In this document: piece by piece, positions 23,807-34,038 of the stretch
Layout: the number at the start of each line of letters is the position of its first letter
How positions within the stretch are numbered: position 1 is the first letter of the stretch
Assembly (NCBI GenBank): GCA_002336805.1
Contig: DDEZ01000002.1
Span: forward strand, 310,001 to 374,000
Direction of reading: 5' to 3'
From: Bacteroidetes bacterium UBA1941
GTDB taxonomy: Bacteria > Bacteroidota > Bacteroidia > Chitinophagales > LD1
DNA length: 64,000 nucleotides
Translations under genes and position numbers: made by a program
Notes under the pieces: model-generated
What the model was told of the DNA's origin: nothing
What the model saw: the letters and a program-made list of their open reading frames with translations, nothing else
The model's database searches: none

Positions 23807-26497
23807 TTGAAGCTCAAGCGCAAAAGGCAAGCTTTTTGTAGTTTTACGCCGGTCAAATCGTCAAAATCATTCGCCTTGAGATCTTTAGTCAGAAGTTTTG
23901 TGATCCTCTCCCTGGCCTCATCGCTGGGTATTTCTATATCATCTTGCAAGACTGCCAAAGCAGCCTACGATGACAAGCATGCCATTCTCCTCGATACCAT
24001 GCAGATCACCGTACCGCGTGAGAATCCATACCGCGCTGCAGCCACTATGTTTTGTGACCTGGTGCATACGCGACTAGATGTACGTTTTGACTGGGAGCAT
24101 CAGTGGCTTTACGGCCAGGAGCATATCACGCTCACGCCACATTTCTACCCCCAGGCCTCGGTCAGGCTGGATGCCAAAGGCATGGATATCTATAAAGTAG
24201 AACTGGCAAAGGCAGATGGTAGTACCACCCCGCTCAGGTATAGCTATGATACGCTGAAGCTAGACATCACACTCGATAGAGAGTATAAGGAGGGAGAGAA
24301 GTTCACCCTTTTCATAGACTATAAATCCAAGCCAAACGAGCGTCGTACCGGAGGCTCAGAGGCTATACAGGAGGACAAAGGCCTTTACTTTATCAATCCG
24401 CTCGGCACAGACTCAGACAAACCTCGCCAGATCTGGACGCAAGGAGAGACCGAGTCAAACTCTTATTGGTTTCCTACACTGGATAAGCCCATTTTCAAGT
24501 GTACAGATGAGATCTATATCACTGTGGACAAGAAATACACCACGCTCTCAAACGGCATACTCGTTTCTCAAAAGGAAAATAGTGACGGCACGCGTACAGA
24601 CTACTGGAAGATGGACCTGCCGCACTCTCAGTACCTGGTCATGATGGCCGTGGGAGAGTTTGTAGTCACAAAGGACAAATGGAGGGACAAGGAGGTAAAC
24701 TACTATATAGAGCCGAAATACGCCCCCTATACCATGAAGATGTTTGGCGAGACACCGGCTATGATGGAGTTTTTCTCTAAAAAGCTGGGCTACGACTATC
24801 CATGGCAAAAGTACTCTCAGGTAGTAGTACGCGACTATGTGAGCGGCGCCATGGAGAATACGACTGCCACGCTCCACGGCGAGAACCTGAACCGTACCCC
24901 GCGCCAGATGCTGGACGAGGACTATCATGATTACATTTCACACGAGCTATTTCATCAGTGGTTTGGAGACCTGGTCACCGCCAAAACATGGAGCAATACC
25001 ACGATACACGAGTCATTTGCAGACTATAGCGAGTATATATGGAATGAATACCGCTACGGCCGCGAGTATGCCGACTGGAAAAACTACCAGGCCTTTGCCA
25101 AGTACATGGCCGATGTGCGCAAAGGAAAAAACTATAGCCTGGTACGTTTCCACTATGATGACCGGGAGGAGGTCTTTGATGCGCATACCTATGAGAAGGG
25201 CGGACGTATACTCCACATGCTGCGCTATGCCGTAGGAGATGATGCCTTCTTCAAATCCCTGCAGCTGTTTCTCAAACGCTACGCATATAAAAATACTGAA
25301 GTGCCTGCCCTGCGCATGTGCTTTGAGGAGGTGACCGGCCGTGATATGAACTGGTTCTTTGACCAGTGGTACTACAATACGGGATTGCCGGTGCTGGATA
25401 TCAGGTACAGCTATGCACACGACAGCGTCTATGTGAAGGTCTCTCAGAAACACAGTACAGAAACTCCGCTCACCTATCAGCTTCCCTTCCGCATTGATAT
25501 GCATTATGATGATATCGTAGTGTCTGAAAATGTCACCCTGACCAAGCGCAAGCAGACCTTCGCATTCAAAGCGCTGGGCAGGAGGCCGGACCTGATAGAT
25601 GCTGATGGTGAGCGTATACTCCTTTGCGAGAAAAGCGAGAACAAGACTGTAGCTGAGTATATCTTTCAGTATCGCAAAGGTACCCGGTATATGCAGCGCC
25701 GCGAGGCGCTCGACTCCCTGAGAGCTGCGCAGAAAAATAATGGTGAAGTGCAGGCACTCTTCAAAGATGCCCTACGCGACCACTCGGAGAGCATACGGGC
25801 GCTGGCGGTCAAAAATATCCTCATCACAGAGGCTGATAAGGACGGCGTCCTGCCACTGCTGAAGGCCATGCTGGAGACAGACAGCGCATCACACGTACGG
25901 GCTGCCGTGCTGGATAAACTGGCCAAAGAAAAAGTGCGCAAATACGAGCCTTCGGTAGAGAAGGCACTCGGAGACTCATCCTATCTGGTGGCCTCTACCG
26001 CGCTTATGATTTTAAATAAGCTGGACTCTGCCAAGGCCCTACGGGATATACGCCTTTTTGAAAATGAAAAGGTATTTGATATAAAAAATGCGGTGTATAC
26101 AGTAGCTGCGCTCAGCGGGGACTCTGGCTACAATACATACTTTGAGAAGAAACTAAAAGAGGACAAAGGTTTCTCCAAGGCCATGCTCATGTATCACTAC
26201 GCCAATTTCCTATGCCGCATGCAGCCCGCACTCAGCGAGCGTGGCGTAGTGACACTCAAAAATGAATTGCTGGCAGATCAGGAGAAGAATAAGCAGCTGC
26301 TCAGTTTTGGCCTGGGGGCGCTGGAGCGTATCAGGGATGCCTACGAGCGCCAGAAGGCCGTCTACGAGCAGGTGGCAGATAGCGGTACCCGTACCAGGGA
26401 GAAATACAAGAGCGCACTCAAGGCTGAGCTCAAAGAGATGGATAGTGTGATCAAAACCACCAGGGCTGCCATAGAGGAAGTCAAAGCCGTGGAATGA
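23807..26497 (+). CDS. M1 family metallo-aminopeptidase lipoprotein
   Basis: This 896-residue protein has the M1 catalytic motifs: the exopeptidase motif SGAMENTT and the zinc site HELFH (379-383) with the second glutamate E402 in TIHESFADY. The C-terminal half contains HEAT-like helical repeats. A lipobox (SISSCKT) marks it as an exported lipoprotein. Two TTG starts are possible. At 23807, with an AGGG-like site in front, the signal peptide would carry a long n-region. At 23876 a compact signal peptide (LRSLVRSFVILSL) results. Its stop TGA abuts the convergent PKD gene's stop at 26498. It likely trims peptides in the periplasm. Confidence 0.9.
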   Translation: MKLKRKRQAFCSFTPVKSSKSFALRSLVRSFVILSLASSLGISISSCKTAKAAYDDKHAILLDTMQITVPRENPYRAAATMFCDLVHTRLDVRFDWEHQWLYGQEHITLTPHFYPQASVRLDAKGMDIYKVELAKADGSTTPLRYSYDTLKLDITLDREYKEGEKFTLFIDYKSKPNERRTGGSEAIQEDKGLYFINPLGTDSDKPRQIWTQGETESNSYWFPTLDKPIFKCTDEIYITVDKKYTTLSNGILVSQKENSDGTRTDYWKMDLPHSQYLVMMAVGEFVVTKDKWRDKEVNYYIEPKYAPYTMKMFGETPAMMEFFSKKLGYDYPWQKYSQVVVRDYVSGAMENTTATLHGENLNRTPRQMLDEDYHDYISHELFHQWFGDLVTAKTWSNTTIHESFADYSEYIWNEYRYGREYADWKNYQAFAKYMADVRKGKNYSLVRFHYDDREEVFDAHTYEKGGRILHMLRYAVGDDAFFKSLQLFLKRYAYKNTEVPALRMCFEEVTGRDMNWFFDQWYYNTGLPVLDIRYSYAHDSVYVKVSQKHSTETPLTYQLPFRIDMHYDDIVVSENVTLTKRKQTFAFKALGRRPDLIDADGERILLCEKSENKTVAEYIFQYRKGTRYMQRREALDSLRAAQKNNGEVQALFKDALRDHSESIRALAVKNILITEADKDGVLPLLKAMLETDSASHVRAAVLDKLAKEKVRKYEPSVEKALGDSSYLVASTALMILNKLDSAKALRDIRLFENEKVFDIKNAVYTVAALSGDSGYNTYFEKKLKEDKGFSKAMLMYHYANFLCRMQPALSERGVVTLKNELLADQEKNKQLLSFGLGALERIRDAYERQKAVYEQVADSGTRTREKYKSALKAELKEMDSVIKTTRAAIEEVKAVE

Positions 26498-29400
26498 TCA
26501 CCGCAGCAGCGTGATGTTGCCCTTTAGCCGCACATTATCTTTATTGATCAGCGTAGCATCTACAGTGTAGGTATATACCTCCATAGGCTGCGGCTCCCCG
26601 CGGTAGATGCCATCCCAGCCTTTCTTTGGATCATTGCCCTGGTATACCAGCTGGCCCCAGCGGTTGTAGATGCGAAAGTCAAGACCGATGATCCCTTTGC
26701 CTTCTACGAAGACTATATCATTGACCCCATCGCCATTTGGTGAGAAAGCATTGGGTACCCCGATGAGAGGGATGAAGCGGATATACAGGCTGTCACAGAC
26801 GGTGTCGCGGCAGGGAGCTCCCTGATTGTACACCTCCAGGCATACTATCTGCCAGTCTATGGTATGGTCATAGATGTGTGTAGGATTGGTCTCCAGAGAG
26901 CTGTCTCCATCACCAAAATTCCATATAGATGTATTGTAATGTTGGCTGGTGTTAGTGAAGTCTACCGGCGTTTCAAACAGATAGGTATCCATGGCTGTGG
27001 TGAAGGACGCTATCGGTTGTGCATAGACTATGATGTTTTCGCGCAGCGTATCATATACATCGCATGTAGAGGTGTCTATGATGGATAGTTGTACCGTGTA
27101 GTTGCCATCAGCATTGTAGAGATGCGTAGGCGCATACTGTGCAGACCCCAGCCCATCGCCAAACTGCCACTGGTACTGCGCCTGCGTGTTGCTCTGATTC
27201 ACAAAGCCCGCCGTCTGGCCCAGGCAGACGTCTGAGAGTGTGAAGTGGAGGATCACATTCGGCTTTAGCGTGACCGTGCGGTACATAGAGTCCCGCGGGT
27301 GGCAGCGGGTAGTGTCTACAGCCAGTAGCTTGATGGTGTAGGTGCCTGGCATATAGTAGTGCTGAGATGGATTGATCTGCGTCGAGGTATTGCCATTGCC
27401 CAGGGTCCAGTAGTACTGAGTCGCATTCACACTGTTATTCACCAGCTGTATAGACAGGTCTGAGTCACAGTCATTCAGCACCTGCACGTCAAACCGGGCA
27501 TGTACAGAGTCATCTATCACCACTATCGTAGCATAGTTTGAGTCGATATTGACACAGGCATTGGAGTCTATAGATACACATAGCACCTGATAGCTACCCA
27601 CCGGAGAGAAGGTATGATGCACAGGAGAGCCGGTAGAGCTATCACCATCCGGATAAAACCAGTAGTAGTGCGTAGTGAAAAGCGGAGACACGCCATACAT
27701 CGTAGCGGTGAATGGTACGCAACCTATCGTATCCGGTACCGCTACTGATGTCTGCAGTGGGCTTAGGCTGATGATCACCCTGGCAGTATCATATGGGTGG
27801 CAGATCTTGGTACTGTCATATAGGATATGTGTGATCGTATCATAGGTACTGCCGCGATAGGTATGTGATACTGTACTGGCCGTAGAGGTATAGCCATCTC
27901 CAAAGTCCCACTTCTGCCACACTGCTCCGATGTATGAGGAGTGCACCGTCACATCTACCGAGTCACAGTTGTAGAACTGCCGGTTTACAGAGAAGCCGGC
28001 ATCTGCAGAGGAGTCGATGGCCACTATGTGCATTACCACTGTGTCCGTTTTATTGCAGGTGCTGGAGTCGTATAGTGTGAGTCGTATAGTATAGTGCCCG
28101 CCGTGGATATATGTGTACGATGGATTGATCTGAGTAGACGTATCTCCATTGCCAAAGTCCCAGAGATAGTGCCCGGCAGATGGGGTCGTATTGCCAAAGT
28201 GTACCGTGAGTGGTATGCAGCCCACAGTGTCTGCAGGATTCACTGCCAGGCGTACGACAGGCGGGCTGATCACTTTCTTCTGATAGGATGCCTGGAGATT
28301 GCACTTGGTAGTATCCGTCACTATGAGTGTGACAGTATATGACCCTGGGGCAGCATAGGTATGGTGCGCCGTAGGGCTGGTGGTAGCTGTAGTCCCGTCA
28401 CCAAAGTTCCACTGGTAGTGTGTGGTCGGGTAGTTGCTCGTGGTCAGGGTCACATTTCTGCTGTAGCAGTCTACTACTATGCTATCGCCAAAGAAAGCGG
28501 ACAGGCTGTCATCCCGTACCCATACATCTATGACGGCCGTGTCGGCAGAGTTGCACTGGGTGGAGTCCGTACCTATCAGCGAGACAAAATAGTGCCCCGT
28601 ATCGGTATATGTATGCACCGGATATGGTTGCGTGGAGCTGCTCCCATCACCAAAATCCCAATTGATGTGCTGTACATTGCTGGTCTGAGACTGAAACTGT
28701 ACCGTGAGCGGTACGCACCCCGTAGCGCGTGGTGAGGCATTCACATCTACATACGCTCCGGAGTAGTTCATTTCAAATTTCAGTGCGGAGTAGTTGCAGT
28801 TATAGCTGTTATTGGTAGTAGACCAGGCGCCCGGTGTAGCGGGAAACATGCTATTGCCACCACATCCGGAGCATACAGCGGAGTATATCGTCCCGTTTTT
28901 GTCAAAGCGGCACGTGCCGCCATCCACGTGCTCTCCCACATAGGCACTGCCACCGTAGTAGGTAGCATACAGGATACTGGAGAGGCCATGTGAGAAAACA
29001 ATAAAGTACATGTCACTCCCATCTGTACCGGACTGCACAGCATTTGAGGTGACAGGCAGACCGGAGGTATAGCCGGTATTCATGTTGTAGAAGTCGCGGT
29101 TCACATTGCCACCCCACCCGGCCACATACACATTGTTACAGTTGTCTACCAGAAATGCGGTAGGAGAGATATTGACCCTGCCTCCGCCGGTACCAAACGC
29201 AGTGGAGCGGATCGATGTTGTCAGGTTATTATTCAGTACTTGTATGAATTGATTGCCACCCGCACGACCGTAGGTGGCATTGTAGATAGGATAGATGCCC
29301 AGGGTCTGGCCCACTATATATACCTGGTTTTGACCGTCTATCTCGGCAAAGAAGCACTGGTCGTGATCATTTGTACCGAGATAGGTAGAGGCCAGGAGGT

Positions 29401-31012
29401 TGCTGCCGTTATTACTGATCTTGCACACATACCCGTCACAATCACCGCCCATATAGGAGGTGTGCAGTGTGCCTGCGGTAGTGCGGAAGTTGCTGCTGGC
29501 CGTAGGCCCCGTCACGATCAGGTTATTGCTATGGTCCAGTTTGAGAGAGTAGGCGGCATCCTGGGCAGATCCCCCCAGATAGGAGCTCCATAGCATAGAG
29601 GTGAGGCTGCTGTTCATTTTAAATACACAGCCATCCAGCGCACCCCCGGCATTAGGCTGGAAAACACCCCCCGTCACGGGAAAATTGCCTGAATGCGTAG
29701 AGGAAGCCACATAGACATTAGAGAGGCTGTCCAGTATGATCTCGCCCCGTACCTCATCACCATAGTTATAGGTAAAGAACTCTTCCAGGTTGCGGCCGTC
29801 ATCTTCAGACCCGCCTACGTATGTCGAGCCGAGCAGGGCTGTACCGGTGGCGTTCATCTTTGTCACTATGATATCTACATGCCCGTTGCTACTGCGGTCA
29901 AAGGCACTACCAGTGGTCGGATAGTCAGTAGACAGGGTAGATCCCATGATGTAGAGCTCATTGTTCTGATTTACTATCAGGGAGTGTGGCCAGTCCCAGC
30001 CGTTTCCCCCCAGGTAGGTAGAGTAGAGCAGACGCGCACCGGTCGAGTCAAACTTTGATATGGAGATATCACAGGTATCGCCACTGTAGGTGCTACCAGA
30101 GTAGCTGGTCTGAAAGGCGCCCGCCGTAGTGGGATAGGTGCCGGGTCCGGAGGCAGTATATACATAGTCTCCATATTCAAACACGATGCCTCCTGCATAG
30201 AAATCACCCTTGCTGTCATAGGCTGCTGTAAATCCCCAATTATCTGCTGTAGCACCTGTGTAGGAAGCAAAGATGAGGGTCGGATCTATGATCAGCTCCC
30301 TGGTATGGTCATATCCGTGCGGCAGGTCAAAGGTGACGCGGTGCGCTGCGGCATCCAGTTTGTAGCGACATTTTATTGTATTAGCATGGTCACCATCGCG
30401 CTGGTAGGTCACCGGTGCCAGCTCGGTGAAATCTCCCACCGTCGTTTTATATACCAGGTCACCCCCGCGCAGGGCCATCTCATCTGCCCCCTCATAGGAT
30501 AGCCTGATGAGCGCCGGATCAGCCCCCGCGTGTACTCTGAATTGGTATTTCAGATGGTCACCGTCACCAGTCACTTCTGCATCGATACCGGGATAGAGGT
30601 CGTGGTATACTACCGTGCTGTACATCTTCACCTCAGATGCCCACCGCGCCGGGTCACTGCCCAGGTAGTAGTTGCGATAAAATTCCCTCTTGCCCTCCGG
30701 CGCTACTACCGCGTTCATATTAGCTCCGTCAAATACAATACGCATCAGGTGGCCATGGATCGGAGCAGTATTCTTGTGGCCATGCTCATGCACGGCATCA
30801 TTCATAAAAAAGGTCAGCTTATTCTGCTCCAGTATCAGTTTGCCATGGTGAAGGTCTCCCATGTATTTGACCCATGGTGCCCATTGATGCTTGTTTTCTG
30901 CAAATGACAGGTCGGATGGTGTTGCATGTGGCGGCACAGTGGGATGAGCGGCATACAAAGGATGCCATGCCGCGTACAGCATCCATATCAATATTGTAAG
31001 CCTTTTTTTCAT
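26498..31012 (-). CDS. Giant secreted SBBP/PKD protein with T9SS type B (gliding) C-terminal domain
   Basis: This 1504-residue protein has a signal peptide (MKKRLTILIWMLYAAWHPLY), then a DUF7948-like N-terminal region (about 30-265). A beta-propeller of SBBP repeats follows, with segments such as STYLGGNGWDWPHSLIV and GSTYVGGSEDDGR. Next come eight PKD domains seen as WDFGDGSSST, WNFGDGTTATT, WDFGNGDTST, WDFGDGYTST, WFYPDGDSST, WTLGNGNTST, WQFGDGLGSA and WNFGDGDSSL. The last about 90 residues (PNAFSPNGDGVNDIVFVEGK, RIYNRWGQLVYQG, GEPQPMEVYTYTVDA) are the gliding-motility-associated C-terminal domain, secreted by the type IX system. It is probably a large surface adhesin. An ATG at 31111 would prepend 33 residues before the signal peptide and is not used here. 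Confidence 0.9.
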   Translation of the reverse strand: MKKRLTILIWMLYAAWHPLYAAHPTVPPHATPSDLSFAENKHQWAPWVKYMGDLHHGKLILEQNKLTFFMNDAVHEHGHKNTAPIHGHLMRIVFDGANMNAVVAPEGKREFYRNYYLGSDPARWASEVKMYSTVVYHDLYPGIDAEVTGDGDHLKYQFRVHAGADPALIRLSYEGADEMALRGGDLVYKTTVGDFTELAPVTYQRDGDHANTIKCRYKLDAAAHRVTFDLPHGYDHTRELIIDPTLIFASYTGATADNWGFTAAYDSKGDFYAGGIVFEYGDYVYTASGPGTYPTTAGAFQTSYSGSTYSGDTCDISISKFDSTGARLLYSTYLGGNGWDWPHSLIVNQNNELYIMGSTLSTDYPTTGSAFDRSSNGHVDIIVTKMNATGTALLGSTYVGGSEDDGRNLEEFFTYNYGDEVRGEIILDSLSNVYVASSTHSGNFPVTGGVFQPNAGGALDGCVFKMNSSLTSMLWSSYLGGSAQDAAYSLKLDHSNNLIVTGPTASSNFRTTAGTLHTSYMGGDCDGYVCKISNNGSNLLASTYLGTNDHDQCFFAEIDGQNQVYIVGQTLGIYPIYNATYGRAGGNQFIQVLNNNLTTSIRSTAFGTGGGRVNISPTAFLVDNCNNVYVAGWGGNVNRDFYNMNTGYTSGLPVTSNAVQSGTDGSDMYFIVFSHGLSSILYATYYGGSAYVGEHVDGGTCRFDKNGTIYSAVCSGCGGNSMFPATPGAWSTTNNSYNCNYSALKFEMNYSGAYVDVNASPRATGCVPLTVQFQSQTSNVQHINWDFGDGSSSTQPYPVHTYTDTGHYFVSLIGTDSTQCNSADTAVIDVWVRDDSLSAFFGDSIVVDCYSRNVTLTTSNYPTTHYQWNFGDGTTATTSPTAHHTYAAPGSYTVTLIVTDTTKCNLQASYQKKVISPPVVRLAVNPADTVGCIPLTVHFGNTTPSAGHYLWDFGNGDTSTQINPSYTYIHGGHYTIRLTLYDSSTCNKTDTVVMHIVAIDSSADAGFSVNRQFYNCDSVDVTVHSSYIGAVWQKWDFGDGYTSTASTVSHTYRGSTYDTITHILYDSTKICHPYDTARVIISLSPLQTSVAVPDTIGCVPFTATMYGVSPLFTTHYYWFYPDGDSSTGSPVHHTFSPVGSYQVLCVSIDSNACVNIDSNYATIVVIDDSVHARFDVQVLNDCDSDLSIQLVNNSVNATQYYWTLGNGNTSTQINPSQHYYMPGTYTIKLLAVDTTRCHPRDSMYRTVTLKPNVILHFTLSDVCLGQTAGFVNQSNTQAQYQWQFGDGLGSAQYAPTHLYNADGNYTVQLSIIDTSTCDVYDTLRENIIVYAQPIASFTTAMDTYLFETPVDFTNTSQHYNTSIWNFGDGDSSLETNPTHIYDHTIDWQIVCLEVYNQGAPCRDTVCDSLYIRFIPLIGVPNAFSPNGDGVNDIVFVEGKGIIGLDFRIYNRWGQLVYQGNDPKKGWDGIYRGEPQPMEVYTYTVDATLINKDNVRLKGNITLLR

Positions 31013-31242
31013 CGGGAGGTAGCCTTGCGGCTGGATGATAAATTTACACAAACCCTGGCAGTTGCCCACTATGAGACGCCAAAACACATCTTCTCCGCTG
31101 TATGACCTCACTGGTATATGGAGCGGACCGAATGTTTTTCTAGGTTTTGAAAACGCTGTTCAGTAAAAAATACATGTTGAAGTGTCCAGGGAGATTTGTG
31201 TTAATAAAAACAAACAGCCACATAAGCTAAACATAATGCAGC

Positions 31243-31272
31243 TTGTGACTGCTTAACATATATTCGCCTTTG
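31243..31272 (+). promoter_or_regulatory. Candidate promoter of first collagen-like gene
   Basis: TTG at 31243-31245 and a TTTG at 31269-31272 in the -7 position (CGCCTTTG, two mismatches) are spaced like a Bacteroidota promoter and end 30 nt before the ATG at 31303. Confidence 0.35.
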
Positions 31273-31302
31273 CATATTTAGATAAACCCATAATCTGTCT
31301 GC

Positions 31303-33750
31303 ATGAAAAAACTTAGACTACTCACTACAGTTGTACTTATGATCTTGGCCGCCTCGCTTTTTGCTCAGGCGCCTCAGGGTATCAGCTATCAGGCCGTAGT
31401 GCGGGATGCGCAGGGGGCCATAGTGCCCACCACCGCTGTGTCGGTGCGCTTTTCCATTCATGATGTGTCGCCTACCGGCAACATCGTATTCCAAGAGACC
31501 CATCACGTGTCTACAAACCAGTTTGGCCTCATCACTGCGGTGATCGGTAGTGGCAATGCAAGCGGTATCAGCAACCTGGCTAACGTCAGCTGGGGTGTAG
31601 GTGATAAATACCTGCAGGTAGAAGTAGACGTGGCAGGCGGTACTAACTATGTAGATATGGGCACCTCTAAGATGATGAGTGTGCCTTATGCATTATTTGC
31701 TGCCAGTGGCATAGGAGCCACAGGCGCTACGGGTGCTACCGGTGCGGCTGGTCCCGCCGGTGCGGTGGGTGCCACAGGTGCTGCAGGTGTAGCCGGTGCT
31801 ACAGGCGCTGTAGGCGCTACTGGTCCTGCCGGAGCAGATGGTGCTACAGGCGCTACTGGTGCTGCGGGTATAGCAGGTGCTACCGGCGCTGCAGGTGCAG
31901 ACGGTGCTACTGGTGCTACAGGAGCCAATGGTCTGGACGGTGCTACAGGCGCAGCAGGTCCTACAGGTGCAGATGGCGCTACCGGTGCGGCAGGCTCTGA
32001 TGGCCTCACAGGTCCTACCGGTGCAGATGGGCAGACTGGTCCTACCGGCGCAGCTGGTGCAGACGGCCTCAACGGTTTAGATGGTGCTACGGGCCCTCAG
32101 GGTGCTACAGGCCCCGCGGGTGCTGATGGTGTAAATGGTATAGACGGTGCTACAGGTCCGGCAGGTGCTACCGGCGCTGCCGGAGCAGCAGGTGCTACGG
32201 GTGCTACAGGCCCCGCAGGTGCTGATGGAATAAATGGTATAGATGGCGCTACAGGTCCTGCGGGCCCTACAGGTGCAGCAGGTTCAGCCGGCTGGCCAGG
32301 TGCTACGGGCGCAGATGGTGCTACAGGTCCTACAGGCCCTGCCGGAGCAGCTGGTGCGCCGGGCATTCCTGGTACGCCTGGTATTCCGGGTACTCCAGGA
32401 GCAAATGGTGCCACTGGCCCTACGGGTGCTGATGGCGCTACTGGTCCTGCAGGTGCAGACGGAGCTACTGGCCCGGCAGGTGCTGATGGTATAGATGGTG
32501 CAGTAGGCCCACAAGGTCCTCAGGGTCCGGCAGGTGCTGACGGTTTAGATGGCGCAGTTGGTCCTCAGGGCCCACAGGGTCCGGCAGGTGCTGACGGCTT
32601 AGATGGCGCAGTAGGCCCACAAGGTCCTCAAGGTCCTGCCGGTGCTGACGGCTTAGATGGCGCAGTTGGTCCACAGGGTCCTCAAGGTCCTGCAGGTCCT
32701 GCCGGCTTAGACGGTGCAGTAGGCCCACAGGGTCCTCAAGGTCCTGCCGGTGCTGACGGTATAGATGGTATAGATGGCGCAGTAGGTCCACAAGGCCCAC
32801 AGGGTCCTGCAGGTGCTGATGGCTTAGACGGCGCAGTAGGTCCACAAGGCCCACAGGGTCCTGCAGGTGCTGATGGCTTAGACGGTGCAGTAGGCCCACA
32901 GGGTCCTCAGGGTCCGGCCGGTGCTGACGGCTTAGATGGCGCAGTAGGCCCACAAGGCCCACAGGGTCCTGCCGGTGCTGACGGCTTAGATGGCGCAGTA
33001 GGCCCACAGGGTCCTCAGGGTCCGGCCGGTGCTGATGGCATAGACGGTGCAGTAGGCCCACAGGGTCCTCAAGGTCCTGCCGGTGCTGACGGCTTAGATG
33101 GCGCAGTAGGCCCACAAGGTCCTCAAGGTCCTGCCGGTGCTGATGGCTTAGACGGTGCAGTAGGCCCACAGGGTCCTCAAGGTCCTGCAGGTGCTGACGG
33201 CTTAGACGGTGCAGTTGGTCCACAGGGTCCTCAAGGTCCTGCTGGTGCTGACGGCTTAGATGGCGCAGTAGGCCCACAGGGTCCTCAGGGTCCGGCCGGT
33301 GCTGATGGCATAGACGGTGCAGTAGGCCCACAAGGCCCACAGGGTCCTGCTGGTGCTGACGGCTTAGACGGTGCAGTAGGCCCACAAGGTCCTCAAGGTC
33401 CGGCAGGGGTTACAGGTCCTACAGGTTCGGTTTTACCGGCGAGTGTCGTGACGGTTTCTGCAAACACATCTTTGGCAGCAGTTCAGGAGCAGATAGTACA
33501 TGTAGCAGCTACCAACGTTACGATCACGCTGCCAGCTGTGCCTACCTTAGGTCAGACTATATCATTCTCAGCAGTCACTATTGGTGGTTTCTCCGGCAAT
33601 AATGTAATTCTGGATTTCAATGGAGGTACTTTTTATTTAAATCCTGGCGGGGTTACTACGACTATAGACATCAGTGCAGATCTGAGCGTGATGACCTACC
33701 TCAAGCTTACATATGATGGTACAGGCTGGTTCTGGTTGAGTGGTTATTAA
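31303..33750 (+). CDS. Secreted collagen-like (Gly-X-Y) protein 1
   Basis: This 815-residue protein has a signal peptide (MKKLRLLTTVVLMILAASLF), then a 120-residue domain (QGISYQAVVRDAQGAIV ... MGTSKMMSVPYALFA) common before collagen stretches in Bacteroidota surface proteins. About 570 residues of Gly-X-Y follow: first GAT/GAA-rich, then from residue 402 seventeen copies of the unit GPQGPQGPAGADGLDGAV. The final about 105 residues form a beta-rich head (VTVSANTSLAAVQEQIVH...). It should trimerise into a triple helix outside the cell. No type IX sorting domain is visible; export is by signal peptide only. It shares its N-terminal domain with the next gene. Confidence 0.9.
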   Translation: MKKLRLLTTVVLMILAASLFAQAPQGISYQAVVRDAQGAIVPTTAVSVRFSIHDVSPTGNIVFQETHHVSTNQFGLITAVIGSGNASGISNLANVSWGVGDKYLQVEVDVAGGTNYVDMGTSKMMSVPYALFAASGIGATGATGATGAAGPAGAVGATGAAGVAGATGAVGATGPAGADGATGATGAAGIAGATGAAGADGATGATGANGLDGATGAAGPTGADGATGAAGSDGLTGPTGADGQTGPTGAAGADGLNGLDGATGPQGATGPAGADGVNGIDGATGPAGATGAAGAAGATGATGPAGADGINGIDGATGPAGPTGAAGSAGWPGATGADGATGPTGPAGAAGAPGIPGTPGIPGTPGANGATGPTGADGATGPAGADGATGPAGADGIDGAVGPQGPQGPAGADGLDGAVGPQGPQGPAGADGLDGAVGPQGPQGPAGADGLDGAVGPQGPQGPAGPAGLDGAVGPQGPQGPAGADGIDGIDGAVGPQGPQGPAGADGLDGAVGPQGPQGPAGADGLDGAVGPQGPQGPAGADGLDGAVGPQGPQGPAGADGLDGAVGPQGPQGPAGADGIDGAVGPQGPQGPAGADGLDGAVGPQGPQGPAGADGLDGAVGPQGPQGPAGADGLDGAVGPQGPQGPAGADGLDGAVGPQGPQGPAGADGIDGAVGPQGPQGPAGADGLDGAVGPQGPQGPAGVTGPTGSVLPASVVTVSANTSLAAVQEQIVHVAATNVTITLPAVPTLGQTISFSAVTIGGFSGNNVILDFNGGTFYLNPGGVTTTIDISADLSVMTYLKLTYDGTGWFWLSGY
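32506..33408 (+). repeat. Tandem 54-bp coding repeat (17 units) in collagen-like gene 1
   Basis: Seventeen consecutive units begin with codons for GPQGPQGPAG; most continue ADGLDGAV, and variants have ADGIDGAV, PAGLDGAV or an inserted GID. The DNA identity between units is very high, so copy number can change by recombination. It is not a CRISPR array: there are no spacers and the frame is open. Confidence 0.9.
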
Positions 33751-33772
33751 TCTAAAAGATATAAAATGAATC

Positions 33773-33799
33773 AAACCCTCGTACCATGTGCGAGGGTTT
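33773..33799 (+). terminator. Terminator of collagen-like gene 1
   Basis: AAACCCTCG and CGAGGGTTT pair perfectly around a 9-nt loop and run into TTTGTTTTTA, 22 nt after the stop. Confidence 0.85.
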
Positions 33800-33961
33800 T
33801 TGTTTTTATAAATCCGGTAGGCCGCAGATGGCGCTACTGGCTCAAAAGGGTGATAAATAGTTTCACTGATGCAGCCGGTCGGTATGGCACATACCTAACC
33901 ACGCAGTGGAGGGACTCCGTGCCAGGGTCAGATAGACGCACAGCAAAAGCAGATACAAGAA

Positions 33962-33976
33962 CAGAAGGCCCTTCTG
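33962..33976. repeat. 15-nt palindrome CAGAAGG-C-CCTTCTG
   Basis: Two 7-nt arms pair perfectly around one central base. It could be an operator for the downstream gene or a remnant hairpin; nothing else supports either. Confidence 0.4.
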
Positions 33977-34014
33977 ATGAACCAATAAGAATTCACTTTC
34001 AAAAATCTATCACC

Positions 34015-34038
34015 GCCCCCGTCCTCTGCGGACGGGGC
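34015..34038 (+). terminator. Second GC-rich hairpin between collagen-like genes
   Basis: CCCCGTCC (34017-34024) pairs with GGACGGGG (34030-34037) around TCTGC, followed by CTATTTTG. It resembles a terminator, but no intact gene precedes it, fitting loss of a gene here. Confidence 0.5.

Noticed and set aside
32465..33385. 306-residue frame antisense to collagen-like gene 1
   Set aside because: It is the mirror of the 54-bp repeat and has the same 18-residue periodicity. It has no promoter or domain.
32506..33408. Direct repeats as a CRISPR array
   Set aside because: The units have no spacers, are 54 bp, in frame and encode collagen; no cas genes occur.
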